From contig NZ_JAWLHG010000002.1 of the NCBI RefSeq assembly GCF_041690465.1, positions 310,001 through 374,000 on the forward strand: a stretch of 64,000 bases of DNA. The letters are read 5' to 3'. This document shows, one piece after another, positions 29,914 to 38,923 of this stretch; the stretch's first letter is position 1; the number at the start of each line of letters is the position of its first letter. The notes below the pieces were generated by a model. That model saw only the letters and a program-made list of their open reading frames with translations, was not told the origin of the DNA and did no database searches. The translations under genes were made by a program, and so were the position numbers. Origin of the DNA: Falsiroseomonas sp041690465. Its GTDB lineage: Bacteria > Pseudomonadota > Alphaproteobacteria > Acetobacterales > Acetobacteraceae.

Positions 29914-31320
29914 TCACTCCTCCGGCACCCCCGCCTTCGTCAGCCCTTCGCAGAACACCTCGCAATGGGCGAAGCCGTCCAGGCTGCGGCGCACCGCGCT
30001 GACGCGCAGCGGCGGGACCATGCGGTTGCGGACGGCGATGAAGGGCTGTGCCTCCTCGATCAGGCCGAGATGACCGCAGCAGCTGATCAGCGTGTTGTAA
30101 TGGCCGGAATACTCGGAGAAGGCGGCGATCGAGGCGCGCAGCTGCGGCAACGCCTCCGCGAATCGCCGTGCGCCGAGCAGCGCCAGGCCATGGGTGGCCG
30201 TGTAGAAGCCGGCGAAGCTGTCCATCGGGCTCATCCGCACGGCCTTGCCGGTCGCGGCGATCGCCTCGTCGAAATGGCCGGCCCGCAGCAACGCCCAGCC
30301 CAGGACCGTATGGCCCAGCGCGAAGCTCGGGTTCAGCTCCAGCGTTGCGCGCAGCTCCACCAGCGCCTGGGCATGCTGGCGCGAGGTGCTGAGGCAGAGG
30401 CCGAGCATCATCCGCCCCCATGGCTCGGAGGGATCCAGCGCCGCGGCCTCCTCGGCGTGGCGCATCGCCTCGCGGTGGCCCTCCTGCCGGTCAGGCCACC
30501 AGTAGAGATGCGTCGCCCACCAGACCGCCCAGGCCAGGCAGGCATGCGCGCGGGCATAGCCGGGATCGAGCGCGATCGCCTGCGCCAGCAGCGCGCGCGC
30601 CTCCTCGTTCTGTTGCCGCCCGACACGCATGATCAGGCCCATCGCGCGCACCACCAGCCCCCAGGCATCCACGCTGCCGGGCGGGCGGCGCGCGGCGCGG
30701 TGGCCTTCCTCGGCGTAGAGATGCGGCTCGATCGCGGCGACCACGCTCTGGGTGATCTCGTCCTGCACCGCGAAGATGTCGCCGATCTCGCGGTCGAAGC
30801 GCTCGGCCCAGATGTGCTTGGCGGTATCCGCCTCCAACAGCTGGGCGGAGACGCGGATGCGCCCGGCGGCGGTGCGCACGCTGCCTTCCAGCAGGTAGCG
30901 CACGCCCAGCTCCTGCCCGACCTGGCGCACATCCACCGCGCGGCCCTTGTAGGTGAAGGTGGAATTGCGTGCGATCACCAACAGCCAGCGCAGCCGGGAG
31001 AGGTCGGTGGTGATGTCCTCGGTGATGCCGTCCGCCAGGTAGTCCTGCGCCGGGTCGGCGCTCATGTTGGTGAAGGGCAGCACGGCGATGGAGGGGCCCT
31101 CGGCCAGCGGCGAGGGCGCCGGCGCGGATGGCGCCGAGCGCAGCGCAAGCCCCGTCGCACCCTCCACCACCGCCAGCGTGCGGTCGGAGAAGAGCCCGGT
31201 CAGCAGCTTGTCCACCGTCGACTTGCCGAGCCTGGTCCGGTGCGCGAACTCCTCGCGCGAGATCCGCTCCCGCGCGATGTAGTCGCGGATCAGCCCGGCC
31301 ACCCGCTTGCTGTCGTCCAT
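29914..31320 (-). CDS. HTH - TolB-like - TPR regulator/adapter protein
   Basis: Cytoplasmic protein of 468 residues in three parts. The N-terminus looks like a lambda-repressor-type helix-turn-helix (REEFAHRTRLGKSTVDKLL). From about residue 75 comes a TolB-N/FlgO-like domain (SIAVLPFTNMSADPAQDYLA, YLLEGSVRTAAGRIRVSAQL, IWAERFDREIGDIFAVQDEI). This domain is common in CadC-like regulators and in proteins next to adenylate cyclases. The rest is TPR helices (LDPGYARAHACLAWAVW, LNPSFALGHTVLGWALLRAG). Ligand and targets are unknown. The ATG at 31320 is preceded by a ribosome binding site that sits inside a palindrome. Confidence 0.8.
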   Translation of the reverse strand: MDDSKRVAGLIRDYIARERISREEFAHRTRLGKSTVDKLLTGLFSDRTLAVVEGATGLALRSAPSAPAPSPLAEGPSIAVLPFTNMSADPAQDYLADGITEDITTDLSRLRWLLVIARNSTFTYKGRAVDVRQVGQELGVRYLLEGSVRTAAGRIRVSAQLLEADTAKHIWAERFDREIGDIFAVQDEITQSVVAAIEPHLYAEEGHRAARRPPGSVDAWGLVVRAMGLIMRVGRQQNEEARALLAQAIALDPGYARAHACLAWAVWWATHLYWWPDRQEGHREAMRHAEEAAALDPSEPWGRMMLGLCLSTSRQHAQALVELRATLELNPSFALGHTVLGWALLRAGHFDEAIAATGKAVRMSPMDSFAGFYTATHGLALLGARRFAEALPQLRASIAAFSEYSGHYNTLISCCGHLGLIEEAQPFIAVRNRMVPPLRVSAVRRSLDGFAHCEVFCEGLTKAGVPEE

Positions 31321-31330
31321 CAACCCCGCA

Positions 31331-31347
31331 ACTCCCACAGTGGGAGT
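31331..31347 (-). promoter_or_regulatory. Palindrome covering the ribosome binding site of the TolB/TPR gene
   Basis: On the minus strand the mRNA would read ACTCCCA-CTG-TGGGAGT, a perfect 7-bp hairpin. Its 3' arm contains the GGGAG Shine-Dalgarno, ten bases before the ATG. It could hide the ribosome binding site or act as an autoregulatory operator for the HTH domain. Confidence 0.45.
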
Positions 31348-31419
31348 CTGCCCGAAAACCCGCCGCGCCGACACCTCCTGCGGCGGCCTGCGCGCCGCCT
31401 CAGGGACCGCGCACGCCGA

Positions 31420-32688
31420 TCACCTGTTCGCGAGGTCGGCGAGCACCGCCGTCAGCACGCGCGCGCCGGCCGCAAGCTGGGACGGCTCGCTGTATTCGCT
31501 GGGGTGGTGGGAGACGCCGCCGCGGCAGGGTACGAAGATCATCCCCGTCGGGCACAGCGGCACCAGGAACTGCGCGTCGTGGAATGCGCCGGAGGTCATG
31601 CGCAGCGCCTTCAGCCCCAGCGCCGCGGCGGCCCGCTCCACCGCATCCGGCACCAGCGGATCGAAGCGCGAGGGCAGGGCGTGGAAGCGCTCCGTCACGG
31701 TCGCGGTGCAGGTCCTGAGCGCACCCTGCACCACGCCTTCGATCGCGTCGCCGCGTGCCAGCAGCACCGCCCTGTCCGGATGGCGCAGGTCGATGGTGAA
31801 GCGCACGCGGTCGGCCACCGTGTTGGGGGAGTTCGGGCTCACCTCGATGCGGCCGACGGTGAAGCGCAGCACGTCGTCCGGATCGTGGGTCAGCTCGTTC
31901 AAGGCGGCGATGGCGCGCAGCATGTCCTGCACCGCGTCCTTGCGCATCGCCAGGGGCGTGGTGCCGGCATGGTCGGTGCGGCCGAAGATCTCGACCAGGA
32001 ACCAGCGGCTGCCCTGGATGCCGTCCACCACGCCGATGTCGAGGCCGCCCGATTCCAGCCGCGGTCCCTGCTCGATATGCGGCTCGACATAGGCGAAGGG
32101 GGCGACGCCATCCACCACGCCGAGGCCGCGGCGCGGAATGTCGGCTTCCAGCGCGAGATGCTGGCGCAGCGCCGCGGCGAAGGTGACGCCGTCATTGTCG
32201 GCCACCGCGTCCCAGGCATCGGCGGGCTTGAAGCCGGCATAGGCCATGGAGCCCATGCAGCCCGGCGCGAAGCGGCCGCCTTCCTCGTTGGTCCAGGCGA
32301 CCACCTCGACCGGGCGTCGCGTGGCGATGCCGGCCTCGCGCAGCGCCTGCACCGCCTCGAGCCCCGCGAGCACGCCCCAGATGCCGTCGAAGCGGCCGCC
32401 ATTCGGCTGGGTGTCCATGTGGCTGCCGGCCAGCACCGGGGCGAGGCCGGGCTCCGTCCCCTCATGCCGCAGGAACAGGTTGCCGATCGCATCCACCGAG
32501 ACGCCGAGCCCCAGCGCCTCCGCCCAGGAGATCAGCAGCCGCCGCGCCTGGCGGTCGAGGTCGGTGAGGCAGGCGCGGTTCACGCCGTCGCCCGGGATGG
32601 CGCCGAGCTGCGCCATCTGCATCAGGCGGTCCCACTGGCGCGCCTCGCTGACCGCCGCCACCGCATTGGGGGCCACGCCGGCACTCAT
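31420..32688 (-). CDS. M20-family hydantoinase/carbamoylase-type amidase
   Basis: Metal-dependent amidohydrolase of 422 residues, of the kind that cleaves N-carbamoyl-L-amino acids, allantoate or beta-ureidopropionate. Metal-site segments are GSHMDTQPNGGRFDG, WTNEEGGRF, VEPHIEQGPRLE and GVSHHPSEY. The dimerisation domain lies in the middle (GRTDHAGTTPLAMRKDA). The ATG at 32688 gives the usual N-terminus. It lies on the opposite strand from, and close to, urate-degradation genes, so an allantoate-type role is possible but not shown. A second family member is encoded at 40839-42038. Confidence 0.87.
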   Translation of the reverse strand: MSAGVAPNAVAAVSEARQWDRLMQMAQLGAIPGDGVNRACLTDLDRQARRLLISWAEALGLGVSVDAIGNLFLRHEGTEPGLAPVLAGSHMDTQPNGGRFDGIWGVLAGLEAVQALREAGIATRRPVEVVAWTNEEGGRFAPGCMGSMAYAGFKPADAWDAVADNDGVTFAAALRQHLALEADIPRRGLGVVDGVAPFAYVEPHIEQGPRLESGGLDIGVVDGIQGSRWFLVEIFGRTDHAGTTPLAMRKDAVQDMLRAIAALNELTHDPDDVLRFTVGRIEVSPNSPNTVADRVRFTIDLRHPDRAVLLARGDAIEGVVQGALRTCTATVTERFHALPSRFDPLVPDAVERAAAALGLKALRMTSGAFHDAQFLVPLCPTGMIFVPCRGGVSHHPSEYSEPSQLAAGARVLTAVLADLANR

Positions 32689-32707
32689 CCTGCCGCTCCC
32701 GTTCGTC

Positions 32708-34420
32708 TCAGCGCGCGACGATCGACAGGCCGAGCCGCTGCGCCGCCTGCACCGGCCCGCCGGCCGAAAGGCTGCCCATTTCCGAGAAGGCGAGCGGCGC
32801 CGGCGGGCGCAGCGTGATCTCCAGCGTGCCGGGCTGGCGGATGAAGCTGGCGATCGCCTGGCGCATCGGCGCCATCGGGTCCGCGCCGGGCGCCGGGGCG
32901 GCCTGCTGCGCGGCGCCCTTGGACGGCGCCACGCTGCCCTTCGAGGGCGCCGGCGGCGGGCCGCCGCGCTGGCCGCGCTGCGGCCGCTCGCCCGGCATCG
33001 GCATGGCGAGCGCCATCTGCGCCCATTGCTCGCGCAGCCGCGCCTCCGGCATCCGCTGCTCGCGTGCCTGGCGTGCAAGCACGCGGCCGAGCAGCCCCTG
33101 GTCGCGCAGCGCCAGGGTCAGCCCCGCCAGCCGTGCCTCGGTGAGCTGCGCCGCGGTCGCGTCCGGGTCCACCGCCGCGCCCTCGGCCGGCAGTCCGGGG
33201 ATGCCGTCGACCTGGGCCGCGAGGCTCAGCGAGCCGGCCTGCTCCCAGCCGATGCGGAAGGGGGCGACGTCCAGCCGTCCGCCGGCGCGCGGCGCGGTGG
33301 CGCGCAGCTCCAGCCCGCCGGCGATCTCCCGGTAGCCGAGGGCCTCCAGCCAGTCGGCACTGCCGGCGGGCGGGACCACGCGCAGGCCCTCGGCCGCCAT
33401 TCCGCCGCGGGCGATACCCTCCTGCAGACTCCCTTCGGTCAGCAGCCGGGCGAGGGTGAGCACGGGCTGCCCCTCCCAGCTGGCCTCCAGCCCTTCGAGA
33501 AGCACGCGCTGCGGCGTCCCCGGCTGCGGGTCCGGCACCTGCACGCCGCCCATCACCGCCTCCAGCGTGCGCGCCGCATCCATGCCGGAGGCATCGAAGC
33601 GGGCGAGGCTGAACTCCACCGCACCCAGGCTGCCCGCCGGCGTGGCAAGCTGCAGCCGCTCCACCGCCAGCGAGGTCACGCGGCCCGGCACCCAATCCCG
33701 CAAGGCCAGGCGGCCGACCCCCATGTTGACCGAACTGCCGGGATCGCGCAGCGCGGCGTCTTCCACCGCGATGCGGCCGGCGCGGAAGGCCACGGCGTCG
33801 AAATCGCCGGCGCGCATCGGCAGCGTCACCGACGCCAGCTCCACCCGGCCGAGGCGCATCATCTGGCCATCCGCCGCACGGTCGCGGAACTCGAAGCCGT
33901 TGAGCAGCCCGGCGCCGACAGCCTGCGGCGTGAAGTCCCGCACCTCCAGCCGCTCCAGCCGCAGCGCGCCCTTGGCGGGGTCGTCCATCCGCACCGCCTC
34001 GACCTCCAGCGCCTCGAAGCTGAGGTTGGTCATGTCGAGCGCCTTGCCTTCCACCGGCACCGGCATGCCCGCCAGCAGCACGCGTGCCACCTGGCCGGTG
34101 GCGCCCTCGGCGCCGCGATAGACGCTGCGCAGCAGCTCCGCCCGGCCGATCCGCGCCTCGCTGACCTCGGCCAGCCGCAGTTCGGGCACGGTGAGCTGGT
34201 TGGGGCCCTGGGTGAGCACGACATTCGTCAGCGTGGCGTGGCCGCTCACGGGGTCCACGCTGCGACCGCCGATCTCCAGCCGGCTGTCCGGGCCGAGTGC
34301 GGCACGCAGCCGCGCGATGGCCGAGTCCAGCCGCCGCTCGGCCTCGGCCTGCGCGAGCGCGCCGGCGCCGACGACCGAGAGGACTCCCACGAGGGCAAGG
34401 CCTGGCAGGCGGGTGCGCAT
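32708..34420 (-). CDS. Exported protein of unknown function
   Basis: Protein of 570 residues with a signal peptide (MRTRLPGLALVGVLSVVGAG, cleavage near ALAQA). The body repeatedly alternates beta-strand-like segments such as LEIGGRSVDPVSGHATLTNV and VPELRLAEVSEARIGRAELL, resembling AsmA/DUF945-like periplasmic proteins, though I cannot assign it. Near residues 470-515 is a proline/glycine-rich linker with the duplicated APSKG. The last 55 residues begin with a possible helix (MAPMRQAIASFIRQPG). The ATG at 34420 has GGAG eight bases upstream. It ends 19 bases before the amidase gene. Confidence 0.7.
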   Translation of the reverse strand: MRTRLPGLALVGVLSVVGAGALAQAEAERRLDSAIARLRAALGPDSRLEIGGRSVDPVSGHATLTNVVLTQGPNQLTVPELRLAEVSEARIGRAELLRSVYRGAEGATGQVARVLLAGMPVPVEGKALDMTNLSFEALEVEAVRMDDPAKGALRLERLEVRDFTPQAVGAGLLNGFEFRDRAADGQMMRLGRVELASVTLPMRAGDFDAVAFRAGRIAVEDAALRDPGSSVNMGVGRLALRDWVPGRVTSLAVERLQLATPAGSLGAVEFSLARFDASGMDAARTLEAVMGGVQVPDPQPGTPQRVLLEGLEASWEGQPVLTLARLLTEGSLQEGIARGGMAAEGLRVVPPAGSADWLEALGYREIAGGLELRATAPRAGGRLDVAPFRIGWEQAGSLSLAAQVDGIPGLPAEGAAVDPDATAAQLTEARLAGLTLALRDQGLLGRVLARQAREQRMPEARLREQWAQMALAMPMPGERPQRGQRGGPPPAPSKGSVAPSKGAAQQAAPAPGADPMAPMRQAIASFIRQPGTLEITLRPPAPLAFSEMGSLSAGGPVQAAQRLGLSIVAR

Positions 34421-34605
34421 GATTCGCTCCATGGTTGAGGCGGGCATCCTAGGGTCGGCCGCGTCCGGCGTCGAATCGCCCCGCGCGCCGCGCATCAACC
34501 TGGCGTGCCATGCCGCCCTTGTGGCGGGCGGGCCGGGAGGCGATTGTTGCAGCGCAACCTGCCACGCCGCGCGGGCGCCCGCCGCGCCGAAGGACCGGGA
34601 CCCGG

Positions 34606-35793
34606 ATGGACCTCGCCTACCTGGCCGACTGGGCCAACCTGCTGATCCGCTGGCTGCACCTGATCACCGGCATCGCCTGGATCGGCACCAGCTTCTACTT
34701 CATCGGCCTCGACAACCAGCTCGACCCGCCGCGCAACGGCAACCCGCGCGTGAAGGGCGAGCAATGGTCCATCCATGGCGGCGGCTTCTATCACAAGCAG
34801 AAATACGCGGTGGCGCCGGAGCGCCTGCCTGAGAAGCTGCACTGGTTCAAGTGGGAGGCCTACTGGACCTGGATCAGCGGCTTCTCGCTGTTCGTGCTGA
34901 TCTACTGGGCGAATGCCTCGACCTACCTGGTGGACCCGGCGGTGCTGGACATTCCCGCCTGGGCGGCGGTGGCGATCAGCGCGGCGATGCTGGTGGGCGG
35001 CTGGGTGATCTACGACCTGCTCTGCCGGTCGAAGTTCGGCGAGAACGAGAAGGGCCTGTCGCTGGCGATGGTGGCGTTGCTGGTGGCGTCGGCCTTCATC
35101 GCATGCAAGATCTTTTCCGGCCGCGGCGCCTTCCTGCAGGTGGGTGCGATGACCGGCACCATCATGGTGGCGAACGTCGCCATGGTGATCATCCCCGGCC
35201 AGCGGAAGATGGTGGCGGCGATGCAGGCGGGCCGCGAGCCCGATCCGAAATACGGCCGCTGGGGCAAGCAGCGCAGCGTGCACAACACCTACCTGACGCT
35301 GCCGGTGCTGTTCCTGATGATCAGCCCGCACTACCCCATGACCTGGGGCGGCGAGTGGAACTGGGTGGCGCTGCTGGCCATCACGCTGGCCGGCGCGCTG
35401 GTGCGGCAGTTCTTCGTCGCCCGCCAACTCGGCCGCAACCAGCTGGCGCTGCCGGCGGTGGCGGCGGTGGTGGTGGTCGGGATGATCCTGGCCCTCGCCC
35501 CCGCGCGCGGGCCGCAGCTCGCCGAGGGCGATGCGCCGACCTTCGCCGAGGTGCATGCGATCACCGCGGCGCGCTGCGCCGCCTGCCACGCCGCGCGGCC
35601 GACCGACGAGGCCTTCGCCGCGCCGCCGAAGGGCGTGATGCTCGAGACGCCGCAGCAGCTCCGTCGCTGGGCGCCCTCCATGCGCCAGCAGGTGGCGACC
35701 GAGGCGATGCCGCCCGGGAACGTGACCGAGATCACCGAGGATGAGCGCGCGAAGCTGCTTGCCTGGATCGCCGCCGGAGCGAGGACGGATTGA
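34606..35793 (+). CDS. puuD: Urate hydroxylase PuuD, membrane-bound with cytochrome c domain
   Basis: Integral membrane enzyme of 395 residues that oxidises urate to 5-hydroxyisourate. The N-terminal part has the family signature WANLLIRWLHLITGIAWIGT with later membrane helices, and the motif YHKQKYAVAPERLPEKLHWF. The C-terminus carries a c-type haem site C324-A-A-C327-H328, with a possible distal ligand in the TEAMPPGNVT segment. The fused cytochrome points to electron transfer to the respiratory chain. The ATG at 34606 starts the first helix. The next gene encodes the following pathway step and begins two bases after the stop. Confidence 0.93.
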   Translation: MDLAYLADWANLLIRWLHLITGIAWIGTSFYFIGLDNQLDPPRNGNPRVKGEQWSIHGGGFYHKQKYAVAPERLPEKLHWFKWEAYWTWISGFSLFVLIYWANASTYLVDPAVLDIPAWAAVAISAAMLVGGWVIYDLLCRSKFGENEKGLSLAMVALLVASAFIACKIFSGRGAFLQVGAMTGTIMVANVAMVIIPGQRKMVAAMQAGREPDPKYGRWGKQRSVHNTYLTLPVLFLMISPHYPMTWGGEWNWVALLAITLAGALVRQFFVARQLGRNQLALPAVAAVVVVGMILALAPARGPQLAEGDAPTFAEVHAITAARCAACHAARPTDEAFAAPPKGVMLETPQQLRRWAPSMRQQVATEAMPPGNVTEITEDERAKLLAWIAAGARTD

Positions 35794-35795
35794 CC

Positions 35796-36137
35796 ATGGC
35801 GAGGCCCTCGGCGCTGACCACGCACATCCTCGACACCGCCGCCGGCGCGCCCGCCCAGGGGGTGAAGGTGGAGCTGTGGCGCATCGATCCCGCCGGCGCG
35901 GTGAAGGTGACGGAGCGGCGCACCAATGCCGATGGCCGCACCGACACGCCGCTGCTGACGCCCGACGATTTCCTCCCCGGCCGCTACGAGCTGCGTTTCC
36001 ATATCGGCGCCTATTTCGGCGGCGGCGGCTTCCTGGACGTGGTGCCGATCGCAGTGCGGCTGGAGGCCGGGCAGGGGCATTACCACGTGCCCCTGCTCTG
36101 CTCGCCCTGGTCCTACGCGACCTATCGCGGGAGTTGA
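35796..36137 (+). CDS. uraH: 5-hydroxyisourate hydrolase
   Basis: Transthyretin-related enzyme of 113 residues that opens 5-hydroxyisourate to OHCU. Signatures are LTTHILDTAAGAPAQGV near the N-terminus, the RYELRFHIGAYF segment, YHVPLLCSPWSYATYRGS at the C-terminus, and the terminal YRGS motif. It follows puuD immediately. The next enzyme, OHCU decarboxylase, is not in this window. The ATG at 35796 is preferred over an in-frame TTG two codons earlier. Confidence 0.95.
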   Translation: MARPSALTTHILDTAAGAPAQGVKVELWRIDPAGAVKVTERRTNADGRTDTPLLTPDDFLPGRYELRFHIGAYFGGGGFLDVVPIAVRLEAGQGHYHVPLLCSPWSYATYRGS

Positions 36138-36200
36138 GGCGGTCCGATGACCGGAGGGCCGCCAGGCCCGCAGGTCTGAATCGGCCCGCAAGATGCAGGC

Positions 36201-37136
36201 CTATTCCGCGGCGCGGATGCCGGTGCTCTGCACCAGGTCGCGGAACTTCGCGCTCTCGGCATTGGTGAAGGCGGTGAAGGCGGCGCGGTCGCGATAGCGG
36301 ATGCGCTGGTTCACCCGTGCGAAGCCCTCCACTACCGGCTGCGCCTGCATGGTGCGCGCGCAGGCCTGCTCCAGCCGTGCCAGCGTCGCATCCGGCGTGC
36401 CGGCCGGCGCGTAGAGGCCGGACCAGATCGAATAGACGATGTCGTGCCCGCTCTCCCGCAGCGTCGGCGTCCGGGGGAAGTCCGACAGGCGCTCCTCGGT
36501 GAAGGTGGCGATCGGGTGCAGGTCGTATTGGCGGATCAGCGGCGTCTGGTCGGCGAACAGCTGCACCTGGCCCTGCTGGAAGGCCAGCATCACGTCGCCC
36601 GAGCCGCGGAACGGGATGTGGTTCATCCGCACCCCCGCGCTCTGCGTCAGCGCCACCATCACGATGTGCGGGATGGTGCCGGGGCCGGTGGAGGCGAAGG
36701 GCACCTCGCCCGGCTTCGCCCGCGCCGCGCCGATCACGTCCGCCACGGTGCGGAAGGGCGAACTGGCCTGGGTCATCAGCACCACCGGGCTGTCCGCCAC
36801 CTGGCAGACCGGCGCGAGATCGGCGGTGCGATAGGGCAGGTTGCTGCGGAAATGCGGCTGGATCGCCACCGGCCCGGCCGGCGTCAGCAGGATGGTGTTG
36901 CCATCCGGTCGGGCGCGGGCGACGTTGTTGGCGCCGATGGTGCCGGCGGCGCCGCCCTGGTTGTGGATCACGACATTGGTGCCGAGCGCCTCCGCCAGCA
37001 CCGGCTGCATCAGCCGGGCGATGATGTCGGTGGCGCCACCGGCCGGGAACCCGATGACCAGCGTCGTCTGCGCCGCGGCGGGCGTGGCAAGCGCGAAGGT
37101 GGCGGCGAGCGCGGCCGCCATGGCTGTGCGCAACAT
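36201..37136 (-). CDS. Bug-family tripartite tricarboxylate transporter receptor
   Basis: Periplasmic carboxylate-binding protein of 311 residues. The signal peptide is MLRTAMAAALAATFALATPA. The Bug landmarks are TTLVIGFPAGGATDIIARLM, VIHNQGGAAGTIGANNVARA and IPFRGSGDVMLAFQQGQ. No TctA/TctB membrane partners are nearby, so it is an orphan receptor. A GGGAGAG site precedes the ATG. It is divergent from the ThDP-enzyme operon and may deliver its substrate. Confidence 0.9.
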   Translation of the reverse strand: MLRTAMAAALAATFALATPAAAQTTLVIGFPAGGATDIIARLMQPVLAEALGTNVVIHNQGGAAGTIGANNVARARPDGNTILLTPAGPVAIQPHFRSNLPYRTADLAPVCQVADSPVVLMTQASSPFRTVADVIGAARAKPGEVPFASTGPGTIPHIVMVALTQSAGVRMNHIPFRGSGDVMLAFQQGQVQLFADQTPLIRQYDLHPIATFTEERLSDFPRTPTLRESGHDIVYSIWSGLYAPAGTPDATLARLEQACARTMQAQPVVEGFARVNQRIRYRDRAAFTAFTNAESAKFRDLVQSTGIRAAE

Positions 37137-37246
37137 GAACGTCTCTCCCTTCGGCCCGGCTTGTCCGCCCGGGCGCCGGCGGGCAGGCTAACGGCCACAC
37201 TGGCCGCCCGTCCATCGCGGCCTGGTTCAGCGGAGGGAACGTTGCA

Positions 37247-38920
37247 ATGCCGGTGACCGGCGCCGACTGGCTGGCGGCAAGCCTTGCCGCATCAGGCCAG
37301 ACCCATGTGTTCTTCGTCGATGCGGTGCTGCGTCCGACGCTTCTGGCGCTGTCGCGCCATGGCGTGAAGCCGGTGCTGGCGCATACCGAGAAGGCGGCGG
37401 TCTACATGGCCGATGCCTATGCCCGGATCGCCGGCCGGCCGGGGATCGTGGCGGCGCAGTCGGTGGGCGCGGCGAACCTCGCCTCCGGGCTGCAGGATGC
37501 CTTCCTGGCGCGCACGCCGGTGATCGCGATGACCGGGCGCAAGGTGACGGCGCATCAGCACCGCAATGCCTACCAGGAAGTGGCGCATGCGCCGCTGTTC
37601 CAGCCGGTGACCAAGTTCGCCGCCGAGGTCGCCGACGCCGCCGACCTGCCGCGGCTGCTGCGCCAGGCCTGGGCGGCGGCGGCCTCGGTGCCGACGCGCC
37701 CAGTGCATCTGGACCTCGCCGGCCTGCAAGCGGAGGTGATCGAGCAGGGCAGCGTGGCGGCGCCGCCCGCCGACCTCTCGGCGATGCGCGTGCCGCGGCA
37801 TCGGCCGGAAGGCGATCCGCAGGCGGTCGCGGCCGCGGCGGCGGCGCTCGCCGGCGCGAAGCGGATCGTGGTGGTTGCCGGCGACGGTGCGGCGCAGTCC
37901 GGCTGCGGCGCGGAGCTGCTGGCGGTGGCCGATGCGCTGGGCGCGCCGATCCTCACCACGCTCGGTGCGCGCGGCCTCGTGCCAACCACGCATCCGCTGC
38001 ATTGCGGCGTCGTGGGCAGCTACTCCGCGCCGCCGGCCAATCGCATCGCGCACGCGGCCGATCTTGTGCTGATGGTGGGCTGCGACACCGGCGACCAGAT
38101 GACGCATCACTGGCGGGTGCCGGCGCCCGGCACGCGCATCGTGCAGGTGGATGCCGATCCGCTGGAGTTCGATCGCAGCTACGCCGCGGAGCACGCCGTG
38201 CTCGGCGATCCGCGCGCCGTGTTGGCGGCGATGGCGAAGCTGGTCGAGAAGCGGCGCGACCGCTCCTTCCTGGCGGAATCGCAGGCGCTGATCGCCGCCT
38301 GGCGTGACGAGGTGGCGCCACGCCTCGCCTCGGCGGCGGTGCCGATGGACCCCGCGCGGCTCTGCGCGGAGCTCTCGGCCGCGCTGCCGCCCGATGCGAT
38401 CCTGGTGGCCGACACCGGCTATTCCGGCATCTGGACCGGCACGCTGGTGGAGTTCGACGGCGCAGGCCAGACCTACCTGCGCGCCGCCGGCTCGCTCGGC
38501 TGGTCCTTCCCCGCGGCACTCGGCGCCAAATGCGCCGCCCCGGACCGCCCGGTGGTCTGCTTCACCGGCGACGGCGCCTTCCACTACCACCTGGCGGAGC
38601 TGGAGACGGCGCGGCGCCTCAGCCTCGCCGTGGTCGTCGTCATCAACAACAACCGCGGCTTCGGCCAGGGCTGGCCGAATGTCCGGCGCATGGCCGGCAA
38701 CGACAACGCCGCCGCCGCGGAGCTGCTGCGCTTCGGCGAGACGGCGGATTTCGCCGCCATCGCGCGTGGCTTCGGCGTGGAAGGCGTGACGGTGGAGACG
38801 CCGGATCAGATCGCTCCCGCGCTGCGCGCGGCACTCGCCGCCAATCGTACCGTCGTGCTCGATGTGCGCACCGACATCGAGGCGCGCGCGCCCGAAGCCT
38901 CCATCCCTGGGGAGAAGTGA
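37247..38920 (+). CDS. Thiamine diphosphate-dependent enzyme, acetolactate synthase-like
   Basis: Decarboxylase/carboligase of 557 residues. The catalytic glutamate is E48 in AHTEKAAVYMADAYARIAG. A central nucleotide-binding-fold domain follows. The C-terminal ThDP-Mg site is GDGAFHYHLAELETARRLSL followed by VVVINNNRGFGQG. Relatives include acetolactate synthase, benzoylformate decarboxylase and sulfopyruvate decarboxylase. No acetolactate synthase small subunit is adjacent, so a catabolic role is more likely than amino-acid synthesis. It leads an operon of five genes with gaps of six bases or fewer. Confidence 0.87.
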   Translation: MPVTGADWLAASLAASGQTHVFFVDAVLRPTLLALSRHGVKPVLAHTEKAAVYMADAYARIAGRPGIVAAQSVGAANLASGLQDAFLARTPVIAMTGRKVTAHQHRNAYQEVAHAPLFQPVTKFAAEVADAADLPRLLRQAWAAAASVPTRPVHLDLAGLQAEVIEQGSVAAPPADLSAMRVPRHRPEGDPQAVAAAAAALAGAKRIVVVAGDGAAQSGCGAELLAVADALGAPILTTLGARGLVPTTHPLHCGVVGSYSAPPANRIAHAADLVLMVGCDTGDQMTHHWRVPAPGTRIVQVDADPLEFDRSYAAEHAVLGDPRAVLAAMAKLVEKRRDRSFLAESQALIAAWRDEVAPRLASAAVPMDPARLCAELSAALPPDAILVADTGYSGIWTGTLVEFDGAGQTYLRAAGSLGWSFPAALGAKCAAPDRPVVCFTGDGAFHYHLAELETARRLSLAVVVVINNNRGFGQGWPNVRRMAGNDNAAAAELLRFGETADFAAIARGFGVEGVTVETPDQIAPALRAALAANRTVVLDVRTDIEARAPEASIPGEK

Positions 38921-38923
38921 GAG

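Noticed and set aside
28540..32817. A plus-strand open frame of over 1400 codons across the GNAT, TolB/TPR and amidase region
   Set aside because: Same GC-driven antisense artefact; the minus-strand genes carry conserved catalytic motifs.
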